From: Noviherbaspirillum sedimenti
GTDB taxonomy: Bacteria > Pseudomonadota > Gammaproteobacteria > Burkholderiales > Burkholderiaceae_D
NCBI RefSeq assembly: GCF_003590835.1
Contig: NZ_QYUQ01000002.1
Span: forward strand, 3,224,001-3,288,000
Direction of reading: 5' to 3'
DNA length: 64,000 nt
Positions 1 through 11,779 of this stretch are shown here, piece by piece (the first letter of the stretch is position 1; each line of letters begins with the position of its first letter). Position numbers and translations under genes: made by a program. A model generated the notes under the pieces. It saw nothing but the letters and a program-made list of their open reading frames with translations, ran no database searches and had not been told where the DNA came from.

Positions 1-1076
<1,076 letters not shown>

Positions 1077-1097
1077 TTAGATTCGTTCTAATCAGTT

Positions 1098-1145
1098 GGG
1101 GACAGAGTAACTCGCCGCGCTTCGGCGCCTCGTAAACTCTGTCCC
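1098..1145. repeat. GGGACAGAGT inverted repeat between atpG and atpD
   Basis: A hairpin has perfect 10-bp outer arms, GGGACAGAGT and ACTCTGTCCC, plus an inner GCGC stem around a TTCG loop. It occupies the intergenic gap inside the atp operon. No U-run follows, so it is more likely a REP-like palindrome or mRNA-stabilising hairpin than a terminator. The string GGGGACAG recurs at bases 1-8 of the window. Confidence 0.6.
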
Positions 1146-1161
1146 GCAAAGGGTTACGCTT

Positions 1162-2031
1162 TTAAACCGCTGCCGCACCAGCGACGATTTCGGACAACTC
1201 GGTAGTAATCGCGGCCTGGCGGGTCTTGTTGTAGACCAGCTTCAGTTCCTTGATCACGTTACCGGCATTGTCGGAAGCCGACTTCATCGCCACCATGCGC
1301 GCCGATTGCTCGGACGCCATGTTCTCGGCGAGGGCCTGGTAAATCAGCGCTTCGACGTAGCGCACCAGCAGTTCATCGATGACGGTTTGCGGATCCGGCT
1401 CGTAGATGTAATCCCACGAATGGGATCCCTTGTCGGCCTTCATTTGCTCCGATGACAGCGGCAGCAACTGCTCCAGCATCGGTTCCTGCTTCATCGTCGT
1501 GATGAACTTGGTGTAGCACACGTAGACGGCGTCCAGCTGGCCTTCCTGGTATGCGTCCAGCAGCACCTTGACCGGTCCGATCAGCTTTTCCAGGTGCGGG
1601 GTATCGCCCAGTTGCACTGCGTGCGACACCACCTTGGCACCGATACGGTTCAGGAAGCCGAAGCCCTTGTTACCGATGGCAACCGCTTCGACCTTGACGC
1701 CTTCGCCTTCCGCTTCGCGGATCTTGTTGGTCGTCAGGCGCAGCACGTTGGTGTTCATGCCACCGCACAGGCCCTTGTCAGTGGTAACCACGATCAAGCC
1801 GATCTTCTTGGCGCCTTCCTGTTTCACCAGGAAGGGATGCGTGTATTCCGGATTAGCCTGCGACAAGTTAGCAGCGATATTACGAACCTTCTCACTGTAG
1901 GGACGGGCGGCCCGCATCCGGTCTTGCGCCTTGCGCATTTTGGATGCGGCGACCATTTCCATCGCCTTGGTGATCTTCTTCGTATTCTCTACGCTCTTGA
2001 TCTTGCCGCGTATCTCTTTTCCTGCAGCCAT
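1162..2031 (-). CDS. atpG: ATP synthase F1 subunit gamma
   Basis: The gamma subunit is the central rotor shaft that couples Fo rotation to the three catalytic beta sites. The protein has 289 residues, the normal family length. It opens with [20 protein letters not shown], the N-terminal coiled-coil helix, and ends with the second helix ([20 protein letters not shown]). A strong AAGGAG ribosome binding site precedes the ATG. It lies between atpA and atpD in the operon. Confidence 0.98.
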   Translation of the reverse strand: MAAGKEIRGKIKSVENTKKITKAMEMVAASKMRKAQDRMRAARPYSEKVRNIAANLSQANPEYTHPFLVKQEGAKKIGLIVVTTDKGLCGGMNTNVLRLTTNKIREAEGEGVKVEAVAIGNKGFGFLNRIGAKVVSHAVQLGDTPHLEKLIGPVKVLLDAYQEGQLDAVYVCYTKFITTMKQEPMLEQLLPLSSEQMKADKGSHSWDYIYEPDPQTVIDELLVRYVEALIYQALAENMASEQSARMVAMKSASDNAGNVIKELKLVYNKTRQAAITTELSEIVAGAAAV

Positions 2032-2058
2032 GAGGTATTACTCCTTCTAGCTGTGGGT

Positions 2059-3594
2059 TCAGAAAGTTTTCTTGAAGTCGGCAATCGCGGCGGCCAATGC
2101 TGCTTCGCCGTCTTTATCGAGTTGCTTGCTGTCTTCAATCTTTTGCAAGAGAGCGCCGTGGCTGGTCTTCAGGAAGTTGTGCAGACCGGCTTCGAAAGCC
2201 AGCACTTGCTTGACTTCGATGCTGTCGAAGTAACCCTTGTTCGCTGCGAACAGCGAAGCGGCCATCAACGAGATCGGCAGCGGCGAGAATTGCTTTTGCT
2301 TCAGCAATTCGGTCACGCGGGCACCACGATCCAGCTGCTTGCGGGTCGCTTCGTCGAGGTCGGAAGCGAACTGTGCAAACGCTGCCAGTTCACGGTACTG
2401 CGCCAGATCGGTACGGATACCGCCGGACAGGCCCTTGATGACCTTGGTTTGCGCTGCGCCACCGACGCGCGACACCGAAATACCGGCGTTAATCGCGGGA
2501 CGGACACCGGCGTTGAACAACGAAGTTTCCAGGAAGATCTGGCCGTCGGTAATCGAGATCACGTTGGTCGGCACGAAGGCGGAAACGTCGCCAGCTTGCG
2601 TTTCAATGATCGGCAGTGCGGTCAGCGAACCGGTCTGGCCCTTGACTTCACCGTTGGTGAACTTCTCGACGTAGTCGGGGTTCACGCGGGCTGCACGCTC
2701 CAGCAGGCGGCTGTGGAGATAGAACACGTCGCCAGGGTAGGCTTCGCGGCCCGGCGGACGGCGCAGCAGCAGGGAGACTTGACGGTAAGCCACGGCTTGC
2801 TTGGACAGATCGTCATACACGATCAGTGCATCTTGACCGCGGTCACGGAAGTATTCGCCCATGGCGCAACCGGAGTAAGCCGACACGTATTGCATCGCGG
2901 CGGATTCGGAAGCGGTAGCAGCGACCACGATGGTGTATTCCATGGCGCCGTGCTCTTCGAGCGCGCGCACCAGGTTTTTCACGGTGGAGGCTTTTTGACC
3001 GATCGCGACATAGATACATGTCACGCCCTGGCCTTTTTGATTGATGATGGTGTCGATCGCGACAGCCGATTTACCGGTCTGACGATCGCCAATGATCAAT
3101 TCGCGCTGGCCGCGGCCGACTGGCACCATGGCGTCGATCGACTTCAGGCCGGTTTGCAGCGGCTGCGAAACGGATTGACGAGCAATAACGCCTGGCGCGA
3201 TCTTTTCGATCGGGGCGGTCAGCTTGGTGTTGATCGGGCCCTTGCCGTCGATCGGTTGACCCAGCGCGTTGACCACGCGGCCACACAGTTCAGGACCGAT
3301 CGGCACTTCCAGGATGCGGCCGGTGGTCTTGACCGTGTCGCCTTCGGAAATGTGTTCGTAGGCACCCAGAATAACGGCGCCGACGGAGTCGCGCTCGAGG
3401 TTCAGCGCGAGGCCGAAAGTATTGCCCGGGAATTCCAGCATTTCGCCTTGCATTGCATCGGACAAGCCGTGAATGCGGACGATGCCGTCGGTCACGGAAA
3501 TAACCGTGCCCTGGTTGCGGATATCAGCGCTTTCGCCAAGACCCTGGATACGGCTCTTGAGCAGTTCGCTGATTTCAGACGGATTGAGTTGCAT
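2059..3594 (-). CDS. atpA: ATP synthase F1 subunit alpha
   Basis: The alpha subunit is the non-catalytic nucleotide-binding partner of beta in the F1 hexamer. The 511-residue protein starts [16 protein letters not shown]. It carries the P-loop [11 protein letters not shown] near residue 170 and the conserved [14 protein letters not shown] and [17 protein letters not shown] segments. Length and motifs are canonical and the frame is intact. It lies between atpH and atpG. Confidence 0.98.
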   Translation of the reverse strand: MQLNPSEISELLKSRIQGLGESADIRNQGTVISVTDGIVRIHGLSDAMQGEMLEFPGNTFGLALNLERDSVGAVILGAYEHISEGDTVKTTGRILEVPIGPELCGRVVNALGQPIDGKGPINTKLTAPIEKIAPGVIARQSVSQPLQTGLKSIDAMVPVGRGQRELIIGDRQTGKSAVAIDTIINQKGQGVTCIYVAIGQKASTVKNLVRALEEHGAMEYTIVVAATASESAAMQYVSAYSGCAMGEYFRDRGQDALIVYDDLSKQAVAYRQVSLLLRRPPGREAYPGDVFYLHSRLLERAARVNPDYVEKFTNGEVKGQTGSLTALPIIETQAGDVSAFVPTNVISITDGQIFLETSLFNAGVRPAINAGISVSRVGGAAQTKVIKGLSGGIRTDLAQYRELAAFAQFASDLDEATRKQLDRGARVTELLKQKQFSPLPISLMAASLFAANKGYFDSIEVKQVLAFEAGLHNFLKTSHGALLQKIEDSKQLDKDGEAALAAAIADFKKTF

Positions 3595-3644
3595 GTTAAC
3601 TCCTAATATTTTTCACTGTGCCTGGGTCGGCGGCTATTTGCCGG

Positions 3645-4178
3645 TCACGACACCAGGGCTGTGTGCAGTTTCTGCAGCTTGGCGCTTACCGAGGTATCGA
3701 GCACTTCATCACCCACGGTCACGCGCACGCCACCAATCAGCGAATTGTCGACGGTCACGGCAGGGACGAGCTTGCGGCCGAATTTCTTTTCCAGCGTTGC
3801 CACCAGTTGCGTCACCTGCGCGTCGCTTAACTCGAACGCGCTCGTGATGTGCGCATCGGCAGCGCCTTCCTCGGCATTTTTCAACGCCAGGAATTGCACG
3901 CCGATTTCCGGCATGGCAGCCAGGCGGCCGTTTTCCACCAGCGCGCCGATGAAGTTCCTGGCTTCCTGGCTGACCGGGGACTTGATCAGGGACAGGAAAG
4001 TATCACTGATCTGGGCGTCGGACAGTTTCGGATTGCTGACGAATGCCTGAACTTCGGCATTGCCGGCGACTTGCGCCATTTCGGATACCAGCTCCGACCA
4101 TGCGTTGATGTTACCGGCCTTGGCCACGCGGAACAGGGCTTCTGCATAAGGACGAGCGATCGTTGCGAGTTCTGCCAT
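3645..4178 (-). CDS. atpH: ATP synthase F1 subunit delta
   Basis: The delta subunit joins the top of F1 to the peripheral stalk. The 177-residue protein starts [19 protein letters not shown], typical of the OSCP/delta family. It ends with the conserved segment [20 protein letters not shown]. It lies two bases after the atpF stop, so the two genes are probably translationally coupled. Confidence 0.96.
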   Translation of the reverse strand: MAELATIARPYAEALFRVAKAGNINAWSELVSEMAQVAGNAEVQAFVSNPKLSDAQISDTFLSLIKSPVSQEARNFIGALVENGRLAAMPEIGVQFLALKNAEEGAADAHITSAFELSDAQVTQLVATLEKKFGRKLVPAVTVDNSLIGGVRVTVGDEVLDTSVSAKLQKLHTALVS

Positions 4179-4180
4179 GA

Positions 4181-4651
4181 TTACAGCTCGGCCTTCAGTT
4201 GGTTCAACAAGTCGGCGTGTGCCGCTGCATTGACCTCACGCTTCAAGATCTGTTCGGCGCCGGCAACCGCGAGGGTTGCGACCTGGCCGCGCAGAGCTTC
4301 ACGCGCTTGGGTTACCTGCTGTTCCGCATCAGCCTTGGCTGCTGCGACGATGCGGGCGGCTTCGTCGGAAGCGGTTTTCTTGGCGTCTTCGATGATCGCT
4401 GCAGCGCGCTTTTCGGCGTCGCCGATGCGCTTGAGACCTTCATCCTTGGCGACGGCCAGTTCGGCCTGCACGCGCTTTTCGGCGGCAGCCATTTCGGCCT
4501 TGCCTTTTTCAGCAGCGGCCAAACCGTTCGCGATCTTCTCGGCGCGCTCATCGAGCGCTTTCATCAGCGGCGGCCACACGAATTTCATCGTGAAACCGGC
4601 GAGGATGAAGAAGACCACGAACTGTGCAAACAACGTTGCATTGAGGTTCAC
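4181..4651 (-). CDS. atpF: ATP synthase Fo subunit b
   Basis: Subunit b forms the peripheral stalk that holds F1 stationary. The 156-residue protein has one N-terminal membrane helix (about residues 6-28, [20 protein letters not shown]). A long charged Ala/Glu/Lys-rich coiled coil follows ([19 protein letters not shown]). This is the standard architecture and length. Confidence 0.97.
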   Translation of the reverse strand: MNLNATLFAQFVVFFILAGFTMKFVWPPLMKALDERAEKIANGLAAAEKGKAEMAAAEKRVQAELAVAKDEGLKRIGDAEKRAAAIIEDAKKTASDEAARIVAAAKADAEQQVTQAREALRGQVATLAVAGAEQILKREVNAAAHADLLNQLKAEL

Positions 4652-4724
4652 GGTATTTTCCTTCTCAAAAGAACAAATGCCGAACGACTACGGTTCGGCG
4701 GTTGAGAATCGGCGAAGCGCCGAA

Positions 4725-4997
<273 letters not shown>

Positions 4998-5080
4998 TTA
5001 AAGTTAAAAATAAAAATGAAAAGCCAAAAATCAAACTTCTTTACTACTACTATCTTTCGATTCTTTACTGCCGGCCGCAA

Positions 5081-6278
<1,198 letters not shown>

Positions 6279-6612
6279 GCATTTGTTTACATTTCGGGAA
6301 CGGTTTCTGTGAAGCCACGGGATTATAAGGTGATTCTTAAGCCGACGTCAAACATTTGCCGGCCAGAAAACCCGGGGCATTTCGCAAAAAAACCACCGTA
6401 AAAATACGATGTGCCAATCCAGCGCCGTATGTATTATTGAGCACGGCACCTCCCCCCTTTGCGTTGCTTGAGCCGCGCAACGTCAGCTTGTTACTTATTG
6501 CCATTTGGAAATTCTCGAGCCAACATCTCAAGCGCATGCTTTTTGATGCAGCAAGCGTTAGTCGTTACGTGGACAAAAACACATCCCCCGCTCGTGACGC
6601 ATGATCAGGAGC

Positions 6613-6640
6613 AACTGTTGCTAAAAAATTAGCAACAGTT
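6613..6640. promoter_or_regulatory. Perfect 12-bp inverted repeat, candidate operator of the aryl polyene cluster
   Basis: AACTGTTGCTAA and TTAGCAACAGTT face each other across a four-base AAAA spacer. The centre lies about 53 bases upstream of the predicted transcription start, a typical site for an activator. No T-run follows, which argues against a terminator on the plus strand. The identity of the binding protein is unknown. Confidence 0.55.
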
Positions 6641-6666
6641 ATTCGCGTTGCTCCAGATCAAGCCGC

Positions 6667-6672
6667 TATAAT
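6667..6672 (+). promoter_or_regulatory. Consensus -10 box of the aryl polyene operon
   Basis: A perfect TATAAT sits 37 bases before the first cluster gene. No recognisable -35 hexamer occurs at 16-18 bp spacing, which fits an activator-dependent promoter using the inverted repeat just upstream. Confidence 0.55.
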
Positions 6673-6708
6673 TAGAATCTGATAAAGCAAGCAATTTTCC
6701 ATGGGTTT

Positions 6709-7449
6709 ATGCGTTCGGCCATTGAGTTTTCTATTATCTGCGATGCTGCCTGGGCGCCCGGTATAGAAACCCGGGAAGCGTGGCGCAATTGGGCGCGCGG
6801 GCAGCTTCCGGCTTCCGCCGACTCAGAGCCTGTAGTGCGGGCAATGCCGGCCATGCAGCGGCGGCGCCTCGGCCTGCTGGGAAAAATGGCGCTCGAAGTC
6901 GCGTATGAATGCCTTGGCCAGCGCCAGGATGTACCAACTGTATTTTGCTCCAGGCACGGCGAGGTCTCGCGTTCGGTCGAGCTGCTGCGCGACCTGGCGC
7001 ATGGCGAGCCGCTTTCCCCGACTTCGTTCGGGATGTCGGTGCATAACGCCGTCGGCGGCATGTTTTCGATCGCACGCGGCGACGTGGCCAACAACATTGC
7101 GCTGAGTGGCGGGCGCGGCAGCATTGAACATGCGCTTATCGAAGCATGCGGCCTGCTTGCGGACGGCGAAAAGGCGGTGCTGCTAGTAGTTTACGATTGT
7201 CCGTTGCCAGCCGTGTATGCGGATTTTCAGGATGAAGACGCCCTTCCCTTCGCGTGGGCATGGCTGATCGAACCGCCACGCGAGGACGTAATTTCCCTGT
7301 CGTGGCACACATTATCCAGCGATCATGCCGGCGACGAAACGCCACCGGCGACAAGTCTCGATGTCCTGCGCTTCTTTTTGCGGCGCGATCCGTGCATGGA
7401 GCGAATCTACGGCAGGCAATCATGGCGATGGACGCGGCATGTTTCTTGA
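6709..7449 (+). CDS. apeC: Ketosynthase-like chain length factor of aryl polyene synthesis
   Basis: The 246-residue protein resembles the truncated beta-ketoacyl synthase family (PF13723 type). It opens with FSIICDAAWAPGIETREAWRNWA and has VFCSRHGEVSRSVELL, PLSPTSFGMSVHNAVGG and SGGRGSIEHALIEAC. The catalytic Cys of an active ketosynthase is absent. In characterised aryl polyene systems such a subunit pairs with an active ketosynthase and sets chain length. It is the first gene of the cluster, and the next gene overlaps it by 11 bases. Confidence 0.88.
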   Translation: MRSAIEFSIICDAAWAPGIETREAWRNWARGQLPASADSEPVVRAMPAMQRRRLGLLGKMALEVAYECLGQRQDVPTVFCSRHGEVSRSVELLRDLAHGEPLSPTSFGMSVHNAVGGMFSIARGDVANNIALSGGRGSIEHALIEACGLLADGEKAVLLVVYDCPLPAVYADFQDEDALPFAWAWLIEPPREDVISLSWHTLSSDHAGDETPPATSLDVLRFFLRRDPCMERIYGRQSWRWTRHVS

Positions 7450-8221
7450 ACATATCGACAGATACTGGCGCGTGCTGGGCACCGGCTTGAGTTTCATCGT
7501 CTTCGGTACAGGCGGCTTGTTGTTGCGCGTGGTGGTATTTCCGGCAATTAATCTGTTTTTCCGCGAGCCGCGCATGCGCACCATGGCAGCCCGCAACGTG
7601 ATCCGGCTGACGTTCCGCTCATTCATCGCGCTCATGCAAGGACTGGGCGTACTGCGCTACGAGGTGAAGGGACGGGAAAAGCTCGAACGCAATGGTTTGC
7701 TCATCGTTGCCAATCATCCAACCCTGATCGATACGGTGTTTCTGATGGCGTTTGTAAAACGGGCCGACTGCATCGTCAAAAGCGGATTGTGGAATAATCC
7801 GTTTACCCATGGCCCCGTGCGTGCGGCTGGCTACATCAACAATGAAAACGGGCCGGGTCTGGTGAGCGAATGCATCGCCACTTTGGTAAATGGCAATAAC
7901 CTGATTATTTTTCCGGAAGGTACGCGCAGCTCCCGTCATGGCGCGCTCAGTTTCAAGCGCGGTGCTGCCAACATCGCCGTGCGCGGAATGCATAATCTGA
8001 CGCCAGTGGTGATCCGCTGCACGCCCTCAACCCTTGGCAAAGGCGATAAGTGGTGGCGGGTACCAGCTCAGCGCGTGCAATTCAGCATCGAGGTAAGGGA
8101 AGACATTCCCGTCCAGCCCTTCATTTCGGCATGTGATAGCGAGACGCTCGCTGCACGCCGGCTGACGGATTTTTTGCAGAACTATTTTGCCGAGGATAAC
8201 AAACGCCATGCAATCGCTTGA
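7439..8221 (+). CDS. apeD: PlsC-type acyltransferase of aryl polyene cluster
   Basis: This is a predicted membrane-associated 1-acyl-glycerol-phosphate-type acyltransferase. From the ATG at 7439 the protein has 260 residues. An N-terminal hydrophobic helix precedes the acyltransferase motifs NHPTLIDTVFL (HX4D-type) and FPEGTRSSRHG. The start was chosen because it aligns with family N-termini (MFLEHIDRYWRVLG) and overlaps the preceding stop. The role is inferred to be transfer of the polyene or an acyl group to a lipid anchor. Confidence 0.87.
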   Translation: MFLEHIDRYWRVLGTGLSFIVFGTGGLLLRVVVFPAINLFFREPRMRTMAARNVIRLTFRSFIALMQGLGVLRYEVKGREKLERNGLLIVANHPTLIDTVFLMAFVKRADCIVKSGLWNNPFTHGPVRAAGYINNENGPGLVSECIATLVNGNNLIIFPEGTRSSRHGALSFKRGAANIAVRGMHNLTPVVIRCTPSTLGKGDKWWRVPAQRVQFSIEVREDIPVQPFISACDSETLAARRLTDFLQNYFAEDNKRHAIA

Positions 8222-8468
8222 AGGAGAAGTAAAACAGCTCATCATCGACGCCCTCCAGCTGGAAGACATGACGCCGGAGGATATCGACACCGATGGACCC
8301 TTGTTTATCGAAGGCCTCGGCCTCGATTCGATCGATGCGCTGGAACTGGGCGTGGCCTTGCAAAAGCGCTACGGCATTTCATTATCCGCCGATTCGGAGG
8401 AAACGCGCCGCCACTTCAAATCGGTGCGTACGCTTGGCGCAATGATCGCCGGCCATAGAACAAAGTAA
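8208..8468 (+). CDS. apeE: Acyl carrier protein 1 of aryl polyene cluster
   Basis: The 86-residue acyl carrier protein carries the growing polyene on a phosphopantetheine arm attached to Ser41 in GLGLDSIDALELG. The ATG at 8208 is preferred because a GAGGA ribosome site lies about ten bases upstream and the protein then has the normal length. The N-terminus overlaps the end of the acyltransferase gene. Confidence 0.92.
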   Translation: MQSLEGEVKQLIIDALQLEDMTPEDIDTDGPLFIEGLGLDSIDALELGVALQKRYGISLSADSEETRRHFKSVRTLGAMIAGHRTK

Positions 8469-8486
8469 TCAACAGGGGATAAGGAA

Positions 8487-8750
8487 ATGTCTGCGCTGAG
8501 CACCATGAGCCGGGATGATATTCATGCATGGATCGCCGATACCTTGCATGAGATGTTTGAAATCGACAAGGCGGCGATCGCCCCGCAATCCAATTTGTAT
8601 ACAGACCTCGATATCGACAGCATCGACGCGGTGGATCTTGCGGTGAAGCTGAAGGAATTGACCGGCAAGCGCCTTTCGCCCGAAATCTTCAAAACCGTAC
8701 GTACCGTCGAAGATGTGGTGAACGCTGTGGTTGACCTTCTGGCGGAGTAA
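8487..8750 (+). CDS. apeF: Acyl carrier protein 2 of aryl polyene cluster
   Basis: The second carrier protein has 87 residues with the attachment serine at position 45 in DLDIDSIDAVDLA. Two carrier proteins in tandem are characteristic of aryl polyene clusters. Its last codons contain the GGAG that positions the start of the next gene. Confidence 0.93.
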   Translation: MSALSTMSRDDIHAWIADTLHEMFEIDKAAIAPQSNLYTDLDIDSIDAVDLAVKLKELTGKRLSPEIFKTVRTVEDVVNAVVDLLAE

Positions 8751-8753
8751 GAC

Positions 8754-9308
8754 ATCAAGCGCCGCATCCTGGCTGCGTTGCCGGTCCTGGTCACGCTGCT
8801 TTACCCGCTGCTGGTCTGGCTCGGCCATGGGGAGGTAGAGCCGCGCCTGCTTGCCGGAGTATTGGTGCTGGCCGCCTTGCTGCGCCTGCATGCGATGGAG
8901 AGCGGCAAGGCGGGGCGCTGGTGGCTGGCCGGCGCCCTGCTGCTAGCGCTGGCGGCGGCATGGGGCAATGCATGGATGCCGCTCAAATTGTATCCCGTGC
9001 TGGTCAACGCTTTGCTGCTTGGGGCTTTCGGCTATAGCCTGGTGGCGCCGCCGTCGCTGATCGAGCGCCTTGCGCGCATCAAGGAACCGGATCTGCCGCC
9101 ATATGCCGTGCAGTACACACGGCGCGTCACACAGGTATGGTGCGTTTTCTTTTTCATCAATGGCGCAATCGCCCTGTGGACCGCGCTGTGCGCCTCCCCC
9201 GCAGTCTGGTCCCTGTACAACGGCGTGATCGCCTACGCGCTGATGGGCAGTCTGTTCGGCGGCGAGTATCTGGTCCGGCTTCGATTTCAACACCGTAACA
9301 ATGGCTAA
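8754..9308 (+). CDS. apeG: Membrane protein of aryl polyene cluster, possible AUC start codon
   Basis: This hydrophobic protein has about four membrane helices (ending NGVIAYALMGSLFGGEYLVRLRF) and matches the position and character of the COG4648-type protein found between the carrier proteins and the ligase. The best N-terminus would be (M)KRRILAALPVLVTLLYPLL. Its first codon, at 8754-8756, is ATC rather than ATG, although a GGAG site ends seven bases upstream. The nearest conventional alternative is TTG at 8778, which removes the positively charged start. No in-frame ATG, GTG or TTG exists between the upstream stop and 8778. Confidence 0.75.
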   Translation: MKRRILAALPVLVTLLYPLLVWLGHGEVEPRLLAGVLVLAALLRLHAMESGKAGRWWLAGALLLALAAAWGNAWMPLKLYPVLVNALLLGAFGYSLVAPPSLIERLARIKEPDLPPYAVQYTRRVTQVWCVFFFINGAIALWTALCASPAVWSLYNGVIAYALMGSLFGGEYLVRLRFQHRNNG

Positions 9309-11043
9309 CTGCATCAACATCCTCGAACTCTTGTCCATCCCGCGCCCACCCGAAGTCATTGTCGGCTGGCGTGATGGCCAGGCGATTCGCTACACTGATT
9401 TTTTTTCCCGCGTGACGCAGTGGCGTGCGCTGCTGGCGGGCGTGGATGGAAGGGATGTGACGCTGTTTTTCCATGACAGCATTGAATTCGCCGCCGCGCT
9501 GTTTGGCGCATGGCACGCGGGAAAGACCGTCTATCTCCCCTCGGATACCCTGCCTGCCACCTGCGCCTCCCTGCGTCCGATGGTCAGTCGCTATATCGGG
9601 GATTTTCCCTCCGCCTTTGCACCGCTGGCCGCGCCGGCGACCGATGCGTCCGCTCCAGCACTAGGTGGCTTCACCGCGCTGGATCCGGACTTCACTGGTT
9701 TGGTGGTCTTCACTTCGGGCAGCACCGGCACACCGCAAGCGATCCCGAAAAAATTGTCGCAACTCGCCGCAGAAGTGCTCACGCTTGAACAATTGTTCGG
9801 CAAGGATGCCGGCACAGCCACAGTGGTTGCAACGGTATCGCACCAGCACATTTACGGCTTGCTGTTCAAGGTATTGCGGCCGCTGGCCTGTGCCTGCCCC
9901 ATCGAGGCGCTCAGTCTGAGTTATCCGGAACAAATCGCCGCGGTGATGGCAGTGCGTGATTGCGTCCTGGTGGCCAGCCCCGCGCATCTCAAGCGCCTGC
10001 CAGACAGCCCGATATGGACAGCCTGCGCGCACCGCTTGCGCGGCGTGTTTTCTTCCGGCGGACCGCTGCCGCCTGAAGTGGCGCATGCCACGGCACGGCG
10101 TCTCGGCCGGGTGCCGATCGAAGTGTATGGCAGCTCGGAGACCGGAGGCATCGCCTGGCGTCAGCGCAATCCGGGCGCTGGCGAGGACTGGCTGCTGATG
10201 CCCGGCGCCGAGGCACGCATCGGCGCGGATGGCGAGACACTGGAAATCCGTTCGCCGCACTTGCCCGACACCGCCTGGTTCGGCTGCGCGGACCGCGCGC
10301 GCATGGTGGACGAGCGCCGCTTCACGCTGCATGGCCGGGCCGACCGCATCGTCAAGATCGAGGAAAAGCGCATTTCGCTCGATTTGCTTGAAGCACAGCT
10401 GCTGAAATCCGGGCTCGTAACGGAGGCGCGCACAATTGTTGCAACCGGCAGCCGCGACCGCATCGCCGCCTTCGTCGTACTATCCGATGCGGGCCGCAAG
10501 GCGCTCGCCGATGGCGGCAAGCTGGCGCTCAACCTGCGTTTGCGCGAATGGCTTGCCGATGCCGTCGAACGCGTCGCCTTGCCGCGCAGCTGGCGTTACC
10601 TCGATGCGCTGCCGGTCAATACGCAGGGCAAGACGACCCAGTCCGCCTTGATGGCATTGCTTAATGACACAGACACACAAGGAACAGCGCGGCCCACAAT
10701 GCCGTGCAAGAAGCTGATCGAGAAAGAAGCGCTGCGCGCAGTGTTTGCACTGGAAGCGCCGCCCGACCTGGCCTACTTCGAGGGCCACTTCCCGCAAACG
10801 CCAATCCTGCCGGGCGTGGTGCAGGTCGAGTGGGCAATGCAGCTGGCGCGCGAATGTTTTGCGCTGCCGCCACTGTTCCGCGGCATCCACGCGCTCAAGT
10901 TCAAGCGCGTGATCTGCCCTGCAATGCCCTTTTCGCTGGAAATGCTGCACGACCCGTCCAAAAACAGCGTCGCCTTCCGGTATTTTTCCCCGGATGGCGC
11001 ACACGCAAGCGGGCGACTGATGTTTGGGGACGCCCATGTTTAA
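9301..11043 (+). CDS. apeH-apeI: Fused acyl-ACP ligase and hotdog dehydratase of aryl polyene synthesis
   Basis: The 580-residue protein joins two enzymes usually encoded separately. Residues about 1-450 are an adenylate-forming ligase, with the phosphate-binding loop FTSGSTGTPQAIPKK near residue 140, YGSSETGG, and the hinge HGRADRIVKIEEKRIS. It should activate the aromatic starter acid. Residues about 465-580 are a FabA/FabZ-like hotdog dehydratase with YFEGHFPQTPILPGV. The linker contains short polar sequence around NDTDTQGTARP. The gene overlaps its upstream and downstream neighbours. Confidence 0.9.
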   Translation: MANCINILELLSIPRPPEVIVGWRDGQAIRYTDFFSRVTQWRALLAGVDGRDVTLFFHDSIEFAAALFGAWHAGKTVYLPSDTLPATCASLRPMVSRYIGDFPSAFAPLAAPATDASAPALGGFTALDPDFTGLVVFTSGSTGTPQAIPKKLSQLAAEVLTLEQLFGKDAGTATVVATVSHQHIYGLLFKVLRPLACACPIEALSLSYPEQIAAVMAVRDCVLVASPAHLKRLPDSPIWTACAHRLRGVFSSGGPLPPEVAHATARRLGRVPIEVYGSSETGGIAWRQRNPGAGEDWLLMPGAEARIGADGETLEIRSPHLPDTAWFGCADRARMVDERRFTLHGRADRIVKIEEKRISLDLLEAQLLKSGLVTEARTIVATGSRDRIAAFVVLSDAGRKALADGGKLALNLRLREWLADAVERVALPRSWRYLDALPVNTQGKTTQSALMALLNDTDTQGTARPTMPCKKLIEKEALRAVFALEAPPDLAYFEGHFPQTPILPGVVQVEWAMQLARECFALPPLFRGIHALKFKRVICPAMPFSLEMLHDPSKNSVAFRYFSPDGAHASGRLMFGDAHV

Positions 11044-11779
11044 GCCTTGCGTTGTGATTCCGGTTTATAACCACGAGCATGCCGTCGGCGCGGTGGTGGA
11101 TGCGGTCCTGGCGACCGGTTTGCCGTGCATACTGGTCGACGACGGCAGCACGGCGGCGTGTGCGCAGGTGCTGGGCCACATTGCTGCTGCGGCGCCGCAG
11201 CAAATCATACTGGTGCGGCATGCGCGCAATCAGGGCAAGGGCGAAGCGGTGCTGACCGGCATCCGGCACGCCGCCGACGCCGGCTATACGCATGCGTTAC
11301 AAATCGACGCGGATGGCCAGCACTGCGTCGCCGATATTCCGCGCTTCATCGAGCATGCGGCCGCGCACCCAACATCTCTGGTCGTCGGCTATCCGCAATA
11401 CGACGAGTCGGTGCCGGCGATCCGCCTGTACGGCCGCTATCTCACGCATGTGTGGGTATGGATCAATACCCTGTCGCTGCAGGTCAAGGATTCGATGTGC
11501 GGCTTCCGGGTCTATCCGGTGGCGCCGGTGCTGGCGCTGGCCAGGCGGCACAGGCTCGGCACGCGCATGGATTTCGACACGGAAGTGCTGGTAAGGCTGT
11601 GCTGGGATGGCATGGACTTCATCAACGTCGGTACCCGGGTCGGCTATCCCACCGATGGGGTATCGCACTTTCGCATGTGGCGCGACAACGCCCTCATTTC
11701 ACGCATGCATGCGACGCTGTTCTTCGGCATGCTGATACGGGCGCCGAAACTGCTTGCGCGCAAATGGAGCAAGGCATGA
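11036..11779 (+). CDS. Family 2 glycosyltransferase of aryl polyene cluster
   Basis: The 247-residue protein is a GT-A fold glycosyltransferase. It shows PCVVIPVYNHEHAVG, LVDDGS, and the metal/donor motif QIDADGQH. The start at ATG 11036 matches family N-termini; an earlier in-frame ATG at 11024 is possible. It corresponds to the N-terminal half of the GT-acyltransferase protein ApeJ, which is split into two genes here. The stop overlaps the next start as ATGA at 11776. Confidence 0.88.
   Translation: MFKPCVVIPVYNHEHAVGAVVDAVLATGLPCILVDDGSTAACAQVLGHIAAAAPQQIILVRHARNQGKGEAVLTGIRHAADAGYTHALQIDADGQHCVADIPRFIEHAAAHPTSLVVGYPQYDESVPAIRLYGRYLTHVWVWINTLSLQVKDSMCGFRVYPVAPVLALARRHRLGTRMDFDTEVLVRLCWDGMDFINVGTRVGYPTDGVSHFRMWRDNALISRMHATLFFGMLIRAPKLLARKWSKA

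Larger units (their letters stand above)
6279..6708. other. Divergent intergenic region between atp operon and aryl polyene cluster
   Basis: This 430-base region must hold the minus-strand atp promoter and the plus-strand promoter of the pigment cluster. The only clear signals are on the pigment side: a perfect inverted repeat at 6613-6640 and a consensus -10 box at 6667-6672. No convincing gene was found; short frames here lack ribosome binding sites and family features. Confidence 0.6.

Noticed and set aside
2237..2674. Long plus-strand frames opposite the atp genes and many other genes
   Set aside because: They are antisense shadows of strongly conserved genes with high third-position GC; no independent evidence supports them.
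5008..5070. ACT triplet run between atpE and atpB resembling DnaA-trios
   Set aside because: No DnaA box accompanies it and the region lies inside a transcribed operon.
6613..6640. The inverted repeat as a rho-independent terminator
   Set aside because: No T-run follows on the plus strand and no plus-strand gene lies upstream to terminate.
11125..11775. Extended reading frame upstream of the LpxL-like acyltransferase
   Set aside because: It overlaps the glycosyltransferase in another frame and encodes Arg/Gly/Ala-rich shadow sequence; the ATGA start at 11776 is the natural one.
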